Made by a program: the position numbers and the translations under genes | The notes under the pieces: model-generated | The model's input: only the letters and a program-made list of their open reading frames with translations | Databases searched by the model: none | What the model was told of the DNA's origin: nothing | Part shown: positions 56,942-64,000 of the stretch, piece after piece | Numbering within the stretch: position 1 is the stretch's first letter | Layout of the letters: the number at the start of each line of letters is the position of its first letter | NCBI RefSeq assembly: GCF_022809315.2 | Contig: NZ_JAKZJU020000001.1 | Span: forward strand, 1-64,000 | Direction: 5' to 3' | Length of the DNA stretch: 64,000 bases | Origin: Mesosutterella faecium | GTDB lineage: Bacteria > Pseudomonadota > Gammaproteobacteria > Burkholderiales > Burkholderiaceae_F

Positions 56942-57000
56942 CTCTCCCGGGCCGGCCCGCTTCGCCTGGAAAACCACAAAGACCCCGACAAAGGCAACAA

Positions 57001-58350
57001 ATGACAGCACATATTCCCACCATTGGTTTTGTTTCGCTCGGCTGCGCGAAGGCCCTGGTCGACACCGAGCGGGTGATCACCGAGCTGCGCGCCGAAGGCT
57101 ATCGGATCGCGGGCGACTACAAGAACTCGGACCTCGTCATCATCAACACCTGCGGCTTCATCAACGAGGCGATCGCAGAGAGCCTTGACGCGGTCGCCGA
57201 GGCGCTGCGCGAAAACGGCCGGGTAATCGTCATGGGCTGCCTCGGGGGAAAGAAGAACGCGGACGGCTCCAATTACGTGCAGGGGCTGCACCCCGCGGTG
57301 CTGGGCGTGGTGGGGCCTGAGGAGGAAAAGAAAGTCCTCGAGCTCGTGCACCGGCACCTGCCCGCCCCGCACCCCGCCTTCGGGGAGCTGCGCCCGGGCG
57401 CGGGCGTGCGCCTCACGCCGCATCACTACGCCTACCTCAAGATCTCCGAGGGCTGCAACAACCACTGCACGTTCTGCATCATCCCGCAGCTGCGCGGCAG
57501 GCTCGTCTCCCGCCCGATGAACTCCATCATGATGGAGGCCGAGGCGCTCAAGGAAGACGGCGTGAAGGAGATCATGGTGATCGCCGAGGACACGCCGGCC
57601 TACGGCTCGGACCTCGGCTACCGCCTCTCCTTCGCGGGCGGCCGGCCCGTTCATACGAGAATCGAGGACCTGTGCCGGGAGCTCGGCAGGCTCGGCCTCT
57701 GGATCCGCCTGCACTACGTCTACCCCTACCCCGCGGTCGACAGGATCATCCCGCTCATGGCCGAGGGAAAAATCCTGCCTTATCTCGACATGCCCCTGCA
57801 GCACTCCGACCCGGAGGTCCTGCGCGCGATGGCCCGCCCCGCGCACGCCGACCGCACGCTCGAGCGCATCGAGGCCTGGAGGAAGCTCTGCCCGGACCTC
57901 ACCCTGCGCTCGACCTTCATCGTGGGGTTCCCCGGGGAGACGGAGCGGCAGTTCGAGAACCTGCTCGAGTTCCTGCGCGAGGCGCAGCTCGACCGCGTGG
58001 GCTGCTTCGCCTACTCGCCGGTCGAGGGCGCGAAGGCGAACAGCCTGCCGGGAGCCGTGCCCGAAGAGGTGAAGGAGGAGCGCAGGCAGAGGCTCATGGA
58101 GCTGCAGGCGGAGATTTCCGCCGCGAAGCTCGCGCACCGCGTGGGCGGCGTTGAAAAGGTGCTGATCGACGAGCCGGAAAACGAGGACGGAGTGGCCGTT
58201 GGCCGCACGGTCCACGAAGCCCCGGAAGTGGACGGCGTGGTCTATGTGACGACCGGAAAGCCCGTGAATCCGGGCGACTTCGTCGAGGCGAAGATCGTCC
58301 GCACCGAAGAGCACGACCTCGTCGCGCTGCGGGTGGACGACGGGGACTGA
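57001..58350 (+). CDS. rimO: Ribosomal protein S12 methylthiotransferase RimO
   Basis: A 449-residue radical SAM enzyme: N-terminal MTTase domain ('[20 protein letters not shown]'), radical SAM motif '[14 protein letters not shown]', and C-terminal TRAM domain ('[20 protein letters not shown]'). It attaches a methylthio group to Asp88 of S12. The '[16 protein letters not shown]' segment differs from the common TSAYG form, a minor variation. Follows pgeF by 59 bases. Confidence 0.93.
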   Translation: MTAHIPTIGFVSLGCAKALVDTERVITELRAEGYRIAGDYKNSDLVIINTCGFINEAIAESLDAVAEALRENGRVIVMGCLGGKKNADGSNYVQGLHPAVLGVVGPEEEKKVLELVHRHLPAPHPAFGELRPGAGVRLTPHHYAYLKISEGCNNHCTFCIIPQLRGRLVSRPMNSIMMEAEALKEDGVKEIMVIAEDTPAYGSDLGYRLSFAGGRPVHTRIEDLCRELGRLGLWIRLHYVYPYPAVDRIIPLMAEGKILPYLDMPLQHSDPEVLRAMARPAHADRTLERIEAWRKLCPDLTLRSTFIVGFPGETERQFENLLEFLREAQLDRVGCFAYSPVEGAKANSLPGAVPEEVKEERRQRLMELQAEISAAKLAHRVGGVEKVLIDEPENEDGVAVGRTVHEAPEVDGVVYVTTGKPVNPGDFVEAKIVRTEEHDLVALRVDDGD

Positions 58351-58418
58351 AAAAAAGAGCGCTGCATCAGGCCCGCCTCGGACGAAGGCCGCTCGCGGCG
58401 CCGTCTGACGAAGGCGCC

Positions 58419-60797
58419 TCAGTCGTCGGGCGGCGGGAAGCCGCGGCGCAGCCGCGAGCCGCGGAGCATGGCGGCCGAATAAGCCACCGTCCCCCAGAGC
58501 AGGCAAAGCAGCAGAAGCTGCAGCACGATCGGCCGCGCGGAGGCGAGCGAGGCCCCGTTCTGGCTCACGGCGAGCATGCCGTTGATGCCCGGCACCGCGG
58601 GGATGATCTGCGCAAACGCGTGGGCCCACCAGGCGAAGTTCTCGGAAGGATAGATGCAGCCCGCGAGGAAGACCGAAGGCGCCGAGGTGATGACGGCGAA
58701 GGCCGTGGTGTTGTGGTTGCTGCCGAAGGCAAAGGTGAAGGCGAGCGCGAAGAAGGCGAGCAGCGCCGCGTAGACTGTCCCGAGGACCAGGGTTCCGGTC
58801 ACATCGCCCATGGTCGGGAACTCCGTGATTCCAAAGTAAAAGCCCTCGGCGTATAGCACCCAGAAAAGCGCGACGGCGAACACGGCGGCCCACATTCCGA
58901 AAAAGCCCCAGGGCTTTTCCATCGCGGCCCGCACGAACGGCTCGCGCCGGCGCCTCGAGATGAAGTCCCCGACGCTCACCGAAATGCCGATCAGCAGCAC
59001 CGACTGGATGATCAGCACGCCCACCATCGGCACGAGGTAGTTCCGGTAGCCGCCGATCGTGTTGAACATGTCGCCCTGGACGAGCAGGGGCGGCGCGAGC
59101 CTCGAGCGGGCGAGCGAGTCGGCCGGCGCCCCGTGGGTGAGCAGGTAGTGGGCAGAGGCCGCGGAGGCCCTCGCGTTCACAAGCGACATCATCATGCCGT
59201 AGACGGTGTGGGCCTGGGCCGGGAAGGCGCCGTTGCCGAAAACGGTGACCGAAGTCCGGCGGCCCCCGCCGAGATCCGACTCAAAGTCCCGCGGGATCAG
59301 GATCGCGGCGTTCACCTTGTCGGCGCGCAGCATCTCCACGGCCTCGCGCTCGTCAGAGACCAGCGCGACGGGCTTGACCTTGGAGGTGCCCGAAATGTCA
59401 CGGATGAGGTTTCGCGACGCGGCCGAGCCGTCCAGGTCCACAATCACGGTGGGCACCTGGGTGATCTGCTGGGCGCTGTAGGGCCAGCCGTAGAAAATGA
59501 GATAGAAGGCGATGCCGCCCGCAAGCACCGGAAAGGAATTGACGTTGAAGATGATCCGCTTCAGCGTGATGCGGAAAACGTCCCAGGCGCAGCTGCAGGG
59601 CTCCTCGCGGGGCTGCGCGGGCGGCTTTGCCGGGCTTTGCGCCCGGCGCCTGATGCGCCGCAGCAGCAGCGGCAGGCACAGCGCCTGGGGCACCACGGCA
59701 AAGAGCAGTGCGATGCCCAGCGTCGGCAGCCAGACGGAGGCCGGGGACCCGAGGACCCACTGCTGCTCCTGGCCGTGGATATACCAGGTGAGCGGCAGCA
59801 GGTGCGAGAGCGTCCTCGCCCCGAGATCCATGTTGAAGTCCGGGAAGGTGAAGCCCGTGAACGGGATGGTCGGCGCGGTCGTGATCACGCACATCACCAT
59901 GGCGGCGAACCAGGTGGGGGCGACCGAGCAGAAGAGGACCGCAAGCGAAACCATGCCCGCCACGAAGGCGAGGCCAAAGAGCAGCCACACCGCCATGCTG
60001 CCCGCGGGCTGCGCGCCCTGAACCGCAGAGAACCAGGCGATGAAAGTGAACATGTAGACCGTGTAGACCCCGAACCAGAAAAGCAGCTTGCCAAGAACCG
60101 CCGCAGAGGGCGATCCGGCGGCCCGCACCAGCACGGCCTCGCGGTTCCGGCGCCATTCGCGCACGAGCGAGTTGCTCACCGCGAGCACGCAGGAGAGCCC
60201 GATCAGCATCGGGATGAGGCCGCTCAGCAGATAGGAGCGGAAGTTGAAGGCCTGGTTGCCGAGAAGCACCTCGTTCAGCTCGAAAAGCCCTGTGATCCTC
60301 GCCGTCCCCTCGGTGCCCCCCATCGGCATGATCTGCAGCCGCGTCTTATCGACCGACCAGCTGCTCAGGGCCTTCTTCACGTCAAGCTCGAGCATCGTGC
60401 TCACGGCAAAAAGCGTGCGAGACACATAAAGCTGCAGGGACTTCCCGCCCGGGCGCCGCCAGGTCTCGGACCAGCCCCGGGGAATGAGGAGCATGCCCTT
60501 GAGCTCCCCGGAGCGCAGCTGCTCCACGGCCTGCTGCTGGGGCAGTTCGACCAGTTTCAGGGAAGGCAGCGCCCGCACCTGCCGGACCACTTCTGAGGCA
60601 AGCGGCGTCTGGTCCTCGTTCACAATGCCGAAGGGAATGCTCCTGTACAGGCCCTGGTTGAACAGCCCAGCCAGAAGCACGCACCAGACGACCGGCATCA
60701 CCAAGCAGGAAAGCACCTCCCTCGGGCTCGAGAACACAGTCGAGACCTCAAGAAAGAGGGCCCTGCGCAGGCTTCTGAACCAGCTTCCGGCAGACAT
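58419..60797 (-). CDS. Double ABC-2 type permease (two fused copies)
   Basis: A 792-residue protein made of two similar halves, each with an N-terminal membrane helix, a periplasmic loop ('PFGIVNEDQTPLASEVVRQV' in the first; 'PTVIVDLDGSAASRNLIRDI' in the second), and five more helices. Each half looks like one YbhS/YbhR-type permease, so the gene seems to be a fusion of a pair. The joint lies near residues 385-405 (Pro-rich 'SPAKPPAQPREEP'). It is the third gene of an exporter operon that contains no ATPase gene. Confidence 0.8.
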   Translation of the reverse strand: MSAGSWFRSLRRALFLEVSTVFSSPREVLSCLVMPVVWCVLLAGLFNQGLYRSIPFGIVNEDQTPLASEVVRQVRALPSLKLVELPQQQAVEQLRSGELKGMLLIPRGWSETWRRPGGKSLQLYVSRTLFAVSTMLELDVKKALSSWSVDKTRLQIMPMGGTEGTARITGLFELNEVLLGNQAFNFRSYLLSGLIPMLIGLSCVLAVSNSLVREWRRNREAVLVRAAGSPSAAVLGKLLFWFGVYTVYMFTFIAWFSAVQGAQPAGSMAVWLLFGLAFVAGMVSLAVLFCSVAPTWFAAMVMCVITTAPTIPFTGFTFPDFNMDLGARTLSHLLPLTWYIHGQEQQWVLGSPASVWLPTLGIALLFAVVPQALCLPLLLRRIRRRAQSPAKPPAQPREEPCSCAWDVFRITLKRIIFNVNSFPVLAGGIAFYLIFYGWPYSAQQITQVPTVIVDLDGSAASRNLIRDISGTSKVKPVALVSDEREAVEMLRADKVNAAILIPRDFESDLGGGRRTSVTVFGNGAFPAQAHTVYGMMMSLVNARASAASAHYLLTHGAPADSLARSRLAPPLLVQGDMFNTIGGYRNYLVPMVGVLIIQSVLLIGISVSVGDFISRRRREPFVRAAMEKPWGFFGMWAAVFAVALFWVLYAEGFYFGITEFPTMGDVTGTLVLGTVYAALLAFFALAFTFAFGSNHNTTAFAVITSAPSVFLAGCIYPSENFAWWAHAFAQIIPAVPGINGMLAVSQNGASLASARPIVLQLLLLCLLWGTVAYSAAMLRGSRLRRGFPPPDD

Positions 60798-60816
60798 GTC
60801 CCGGCCCGTCCGAAGC

Positions 60817-61869
60817 TCAGCGCTCGATGAGCGCCGTCATCCCGGGCCGCAGCCCCTCGACCGGGCTTACGGGCCGCGCCCTCACCTCGAAGGTGCGCAG
60901 GTCGTAGCCCGAGTTCTGGCGCGTGGCGCGCCAGTTGGCGTAGTCGGCCTTGGGATTGATGAAGTAGATCTTGAAGTCATGCGCCCCGCCGCCGATCGCC
61001 GGGATCTTCACCCGGATCACGGAGCCCATCCTCAGGTCCTTGAGCTCGTCCTCGCGCAGGTTGAAGGAGGCCCACTGGTCGTTGAGGTTCACCACGGTCA
61101 CGACGGCAAAGCCCTGGGGGGCCACCTCGCCCTCGCGCAGCAGCACCCGCGAGACCTCGCCCGAGATGGGCGAGACAATCTTCGCCTCCTCGGCATAGGA
61201 CTTCGCCTCAGCCACGGTGCCCGCAGCCTGGGCGGCCAGCGCGGCCGCGGCCTGCTTTTCCTGGCGCCGCGCGCCGGTCTGCGCGATGCTCCACTGCTCG
61301 CGCGCCGCCTGCGACTGCTTGCGGGCGGCCTTGAGGTTCGCGGTCACCTCGTCCAGGCGCTGCGCGGGAACGAACCCCTCGCGGTAGAGCCTCGAGATGC
61401 GCTCGTAGGTCTTCTGCGCGAGCTCCTCTGCGGCCTGGGCCCGCTCATACTGCGCCTTCGCCGCCTGGATTTCCTGCGGCCGGGCGCCTTCCTGCGCGAG
61501 GCTTTCCTGAGCCTGGCGGGCCTTCTCGTAGGCCTCGGCCTGGCGCACCTTCGCCTCGATCTCAGGCACGTAGAGGGTTGCGATCACCTGCCCCTTGCTC
61601 ACCTGGTCGCCTTCCTTCACATTCACCGTCTCCAGCCTTCCGGGCACTTTGGCCGCCACATCGATCGTGGTCGCGTCCATCTGCCCCTGCAGCGGAGGCG
61701 CCTTCGGGTGGCTTGCGAGCCACACGCCCCAGACGATGAAGCCGATCAGAGCGAGGCCCGCCGCCGCGGCGACCGCGCCCAGGATACGGCTTCTCCTGCG
61801 GCGCGCCGTGCGCTCGTCCGGGCGCTCGGGGAGAGTCTGCGACGTTTCTTTTTCCGTAGGCGTAGGCAT
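60817..61869 (-). CDS. HlyD-family membrane fusion protein
   Basis: A 350-residue adaptor with one N-terminal helix ('ILGAVAAAAGLALIGFIVWG'), a lipoyl-like half ('IDVAAKVPGRLETVNVKEGD'), a long coiled-coil hairpin (about residues 100-230) and the closing beta domain ('AKIVSPISGEVSRVLLREGE'). It resembles YbhG/EmrA-type adaptors. 19 bases before the permease start and 11 after the channel gene. Confidence 0.88.
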   Translation of the reverse strand: MPTPTEKETSQTLPERPDERTARRRRSRILGAVAAAAGLALIGFIVWGVWLASHPKAPPLQGQMDATTIDVAAKVPGRLETVNVKEGDQVSKGQVIATLYVPEIEAKVRQAEAYEKARQAQESLAQEGARPQEIQAAKAQYERAQAAEELAQKTYERISRLYREGFVPAQRLDEVTANLKAARKQSQAAREQWSIAQTGARRQEKQAAAALAAQAAGTVAEAKSYAEEAKIVSPISGEVSRVLLREGEVAPQGFAVVTVVNLNDQWASFNLREDELKDLRMGSVIRVKIPAIGGGAHDFKIYFINPKADYANWRATRQNSGYDLRTFEVRARPVSPVEGLRPGMTALIER

Positions 61870-61880
61870 CCGTACAGTCC

Positions 61881-63389
61881 TTATTTCTCAATGGTTTTAT
61901 CGGAGCGCTCGAGCGACTCGCTGAAGCGCTCCATCGTGCCGGCGGCGGAGTTGAGCTCCGCCCAGGCGACGACGAATCGATAGGCCGCCACCTTCTGTTC
62001 GACCCGCGCCCCGGTGAGCTTGGTGCGGGCGTCCCAGACTTCGTTGGCGGTCGACAGGCCCGTCGCGAAGGCTGACTCGCGCATGCGCAGGTTCTCCGCC
62101 GCGAGATCCACGGTGCTGCGCGTGAGCTCGTACTGGCTCTGCATCTGCGTCGTGCGCAGCCACGCCACCTCGACTCCGGTGAGCAGCTGGTTTCTCGCCT
62201 CGGCGGTCCCCGCCTCGGCCTTCGCCCGGGTGGCGCGCGCCGAGGCGATCGAGGCGTTGCGGTCGCGGTTGTTCCACAGCGTGTAGGACACCCCGACGCC
62301 CGCGATCCAGTCCGGCTCGGTGAGCGTGAGGTAGTGCTTGATCACGTTTTTCGCCCCGAAGGCGTAAAGGGTCGGCTTCCAGGCGCCGCGCGCGGCCCGC
62401 AGAAGCTGTTCGGCCTGTTCGGTTTTCGCGCCGTAGGCGGCGAGAACCGGACTGGAGGCGAGGGCCTGGTCCTGCCAGCGCCTGAGCGGATCGATCGGCC
62501 CGCGGAGAACGAAAAGCGGGGTGGACAGGCCCCCGAGGCTGCCCTCCCGCAGCAGCCGCCCGAGCTCGGCCTCGGCCACCTTCTGGTCGGACTGCGCGGC
62601 AAGCAGCTCGCGCCTTGCCTTGTCGCGGTTCACTTCGACGGAAAGCCGCTCGAGGCGACTTACCGTTCCGGCGCGCTCGAACCCCCGGGCCCGGCGCACC
62701 TCGCGCTCCTGGTCCTCGAGTGCCTCCTCGCGCAGCTTCGTAATCGAGCGGGCGAGCTGGACGGCGAAGTACTTTCGCGCCAGCTCGGTGTCGAGCCTGT
62801 CGTTCTCGTTCTGCAGGCTGTCCTTCGCCTCGCGGGCTGCGGCCTCGCTCGCCTTCTGGCGCGCCTCGATGCGGCCGCCCGTGTAAATCGGCCAGTAGCC
62901 TTCGAGCGTCACCCGCGGGCCGTCCAGATCCGTCTTGGCGTGCAGCGGGATGCGAAGTCCCGAAAGCCCTTCGCGCAGCCCCTGGGGAAGCCCCTGCAGG
63001 GCCTGTCCCAGAGCCGGGCTTGAAGAAAGCGCCCTGGGGGCCGCGCCCCCGACGTCCAGCGTCCCGTAGTCGATCGTCTTCGTGCCCCAGTCGTACTGGG
63101 TGTTCACGACGACCTTCGGCTGCGAGAGGCTGCGGTCGGCCTCGGCCGCCTGCTGCCGGGCCTCCAGCTCCGCCTCGCTCGCGCGCAGGCGGTCCGAGCG
63201 GCCCCGCAGCAGCGCGCGGGCCTCCTGGAAGGCAAGCCCCCGGGCGGCGCTGCCGCGGGCGATCTCCGAAAGGGATTCTGCGGGCGCCGCGGCCTCCGAG
63301 GCCGAAGCACAGCCGCAGGCCGACGCGCACAGAAGCGCGGCCAGCAGTGGCTGCAGAGCGAGGCTGTTTTTCATTTTTGTTTTCCGCAT
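61881..63389 (-). CDS. TolC-family outer-membrane channel
   Basis: A 502-residue protein (ATG at 63389, or 63374) with a signal peptide that may be a lipoprotein type ('LCASACGCASA'). TolC-like repeats: 'ARALLRGRSDRLRASEAELE', 'VEVNRDKARRELLAAQSDQK', 'GLSTANEVWDARTKLTGARV'. First gene of the three-gene exporter operon. Confidence 0.85.
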   Translation of the reverse strand: MRKTKMKNSLALQPLLAALLCASACGCASASEAAAPAESLSEIARGSAARGLAFQEARALLRGRSDRLRASEAELEARQQAAEADRSLSQPKVVVNTQYDWGTKTIDYGTLDVGGAAPRALSSSPALGQALQGLPQGLREGLSGLRIPLHAKTDLDGPRVTLEGYWPIYTGGRIEARQKASEAAAREAKDSLQNENDRLDTELARKYFAVQLARSITKLREEALEDQEREVRRARGFERAGTVSRLERLSVEVNRDKARRELLAAQSDQKVAEAELGRLLREGSLGGLSTPLFVLRGPIDPLRRWQDQALASSPVLAAYGAKTEQAEQLLRAARGAWKPTLYAFGAKNVIKHYLTLTEPDWIAGVGVSYTLWNNRDRNASIASARATRAKAEAGTAEARNQLLTGVEVAWLRTTQMQSQYELTRSTVDLAAENLRMRESAFATGLSTANEVWDARTKLTGARVEQKVAAYRFVVAWAELNSAAGTMERFSESLERSDKTIEK

Positions 63390-63490
63390 CCGCGGCTTGG
63401 GTGAAAATTTTCTTATAAAAAGCTGTCCAACATCTTACGGCTTTCCGGCCGGTGGAGGCGGATTTTAGCTTTTTATTTGCGGCTATATTG

Positions 63491-63506
63491 ATTAGCCTCT
63501 GCTAAT
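63491..63506. promoter_or_regulatory. Inverted repeat upstream of the TolC-like gene
   Basis: ATTAGC and GCTAAT separated by CTCT, about 100 bases upstream of the exporter operon and 175 bases before the nitrobindin-like gene. A MarR/LysR-type operator is plausible. The same 292-base gap holds an AGCCCGG/CCGGGCT hairpin at 63519-63537. Confidence 0.4.
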
Positions 63507-63681
63507 ATGGGCGTCCAAAGCCCGGTCCGGCCGGGCTAAAAAGACTAGGTCTCTTCTTAAATAAGTGTTAAATTCTTTTTCAATCAGCCGCACTTCGTAA
63601 GGACGAGCCCCTCTCTGGGCTGGCGCCCCCGCAGAGCGGCCCTTGAAGCACTTTATCCGTTACCTGAGTAAAGGACAGAAC

Positions 63682-64000
63682 ATGGAGAATATTTTCCAGG
63701 AACCCGATTTTGATCCGGACACTCGCAGGAACCTCGGCCCCCTCAAGCACCTTGCCGGAGTCTGGGAGGGCAAGCTCGGCGAAGACACCCATCCGGAGGA
63801 AAGCGGCCCGGTGACCGAGCCGTACGTCGAACGCTGGGAGTTTGAGGTGATCGACCCGCAGACCAACGGCCCGCAGCTCTTCTACGGGCTGCGCTACCAC
63901 CAGCACGTGACCCGCCCGGGCGAACTCGAGGCCTTCCACGACCAGGTGGGCTATCTGCTCTGGGAGCCGGCGACCAAGCAGCTCTACATGACGGCCTCCA
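63682..64000 (+). CDS. Nitrobindin-like heme-binding beta-barrel protein, N-terminal part (cut by window end)
   Basis: The frame opens at the ATG at 63682 (AAAGGACAGAAC upstream) and runs past the window end; 106 residues are visible. 'LGPLKHLAGVWEGKLGEDTH' has the G-x-W-x-G motif of nitrobindin/THAP4-like barrels, and 'QLFYGLRYHQHVTRPGEL' and 'FHDQVGYLLWEPATKQLYM' match further strands. Relatives bind ferric heme and isomerise peroxynitrite. Called from the visible part only. Confidence 0.75.
   Translation, partial: MENIFQEPDFDPDTRRNLGPLKHLAGVWEGKLGEDTHPEESGPVTEPYVERWEFEVIDPQTNGPQLFYGLRYHQHVTRPGELEAFHDQVGYLLWEPATKQLYMTAS

Noticed and set aside
63519..63537. AGCCCGG/CCGGGCT hairpin as a terminator
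   Set aside because: No T-run follows on either strand at a useful distance, and no gene ends nearby; it may simply be part of the regulatory gap.

Overview
The window reads as a high-GC betaproteobacterial chromosome carrying a prophage at a tRNA-Leu gene. The host part (about 24,969-64,000) has a betaproteobacterial housekeeping set (radA, alr, tsaB/rimI, ompR/envZ, mfd, serB, bamD/rluD, pgeF, rimO). Sutterellaceae is my best guess from protein character and gut-anaerobe-like features; this is inference, not a database match.

Positions 1 to about 20,600 (+ strand) are the late region of a contractile-tailed temperate phage with an HK97-type head (protease end, capsid, connector, head closure, tail completion, terminator) and a Mu-like tail (sheath, tube, frameshifted assembly chaperone, tape measure, gpN-like, hub, spike, gp46, gp47, gp48, collar fibre). 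A very AT-rich patch (8,412 to about 9,800) holds a secreted-protein 'moron' with its own terminator and most of the hub gene, marking recent module exchange. Lysis genes follow (two small membrane proteins, a signal-anchor lysozyme, and nested Rz/Rz1 spanins).

The most unusual locus lies between the tail fibres and the lysis genes (14,641-19,088). Three tandem Mtd-like virion proteins end in arrays of 5, 20 and 16 cysteines at regular spacing (every 3, 5 or 2 residues). They are followed by one unrecognised protein and two translationally coupled radical SAM proteins with cysteine-rich C-termini. I read this as a candidate RiPP-style system that modifies a phage tail appendage; the chemistry is unknown.

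Positions 21,245-24,968 look like a separate small integrative element between a 21-base tRNA-Leu 3'-end remnant and the intact tRNA-Leu(UAG). It carries a tyrosine integrase, a DUF1828/DUF1829 protein with an unknown partner, an orphan HicB-like antitoxin and a few small ORFs.

The host segment then runs: a UreE-like protein with a very His/Cys-rich repeat tail; radA; alr; lplT; a 2-hydroxyacid dehydrogenase; udg-rimI-tsaB; ompR-envZ with likely OmpR boxes; an ispDF fusion; mfd; serB; an mdtABC-type RND operon with its own outer-membrane channel; a DUF3310 protein; a dicarboxylate/amino-acid symporter behind a long regulatory leader with an FNR-like site; bamD divergent from rluD-pgeF-rimO; and a three-gene exporter operon (TolC-like, HlyD-like, fused double ABC-2 permease) that lacks an ATPase gene. 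The window ends inside a nitrobindin-like gene.
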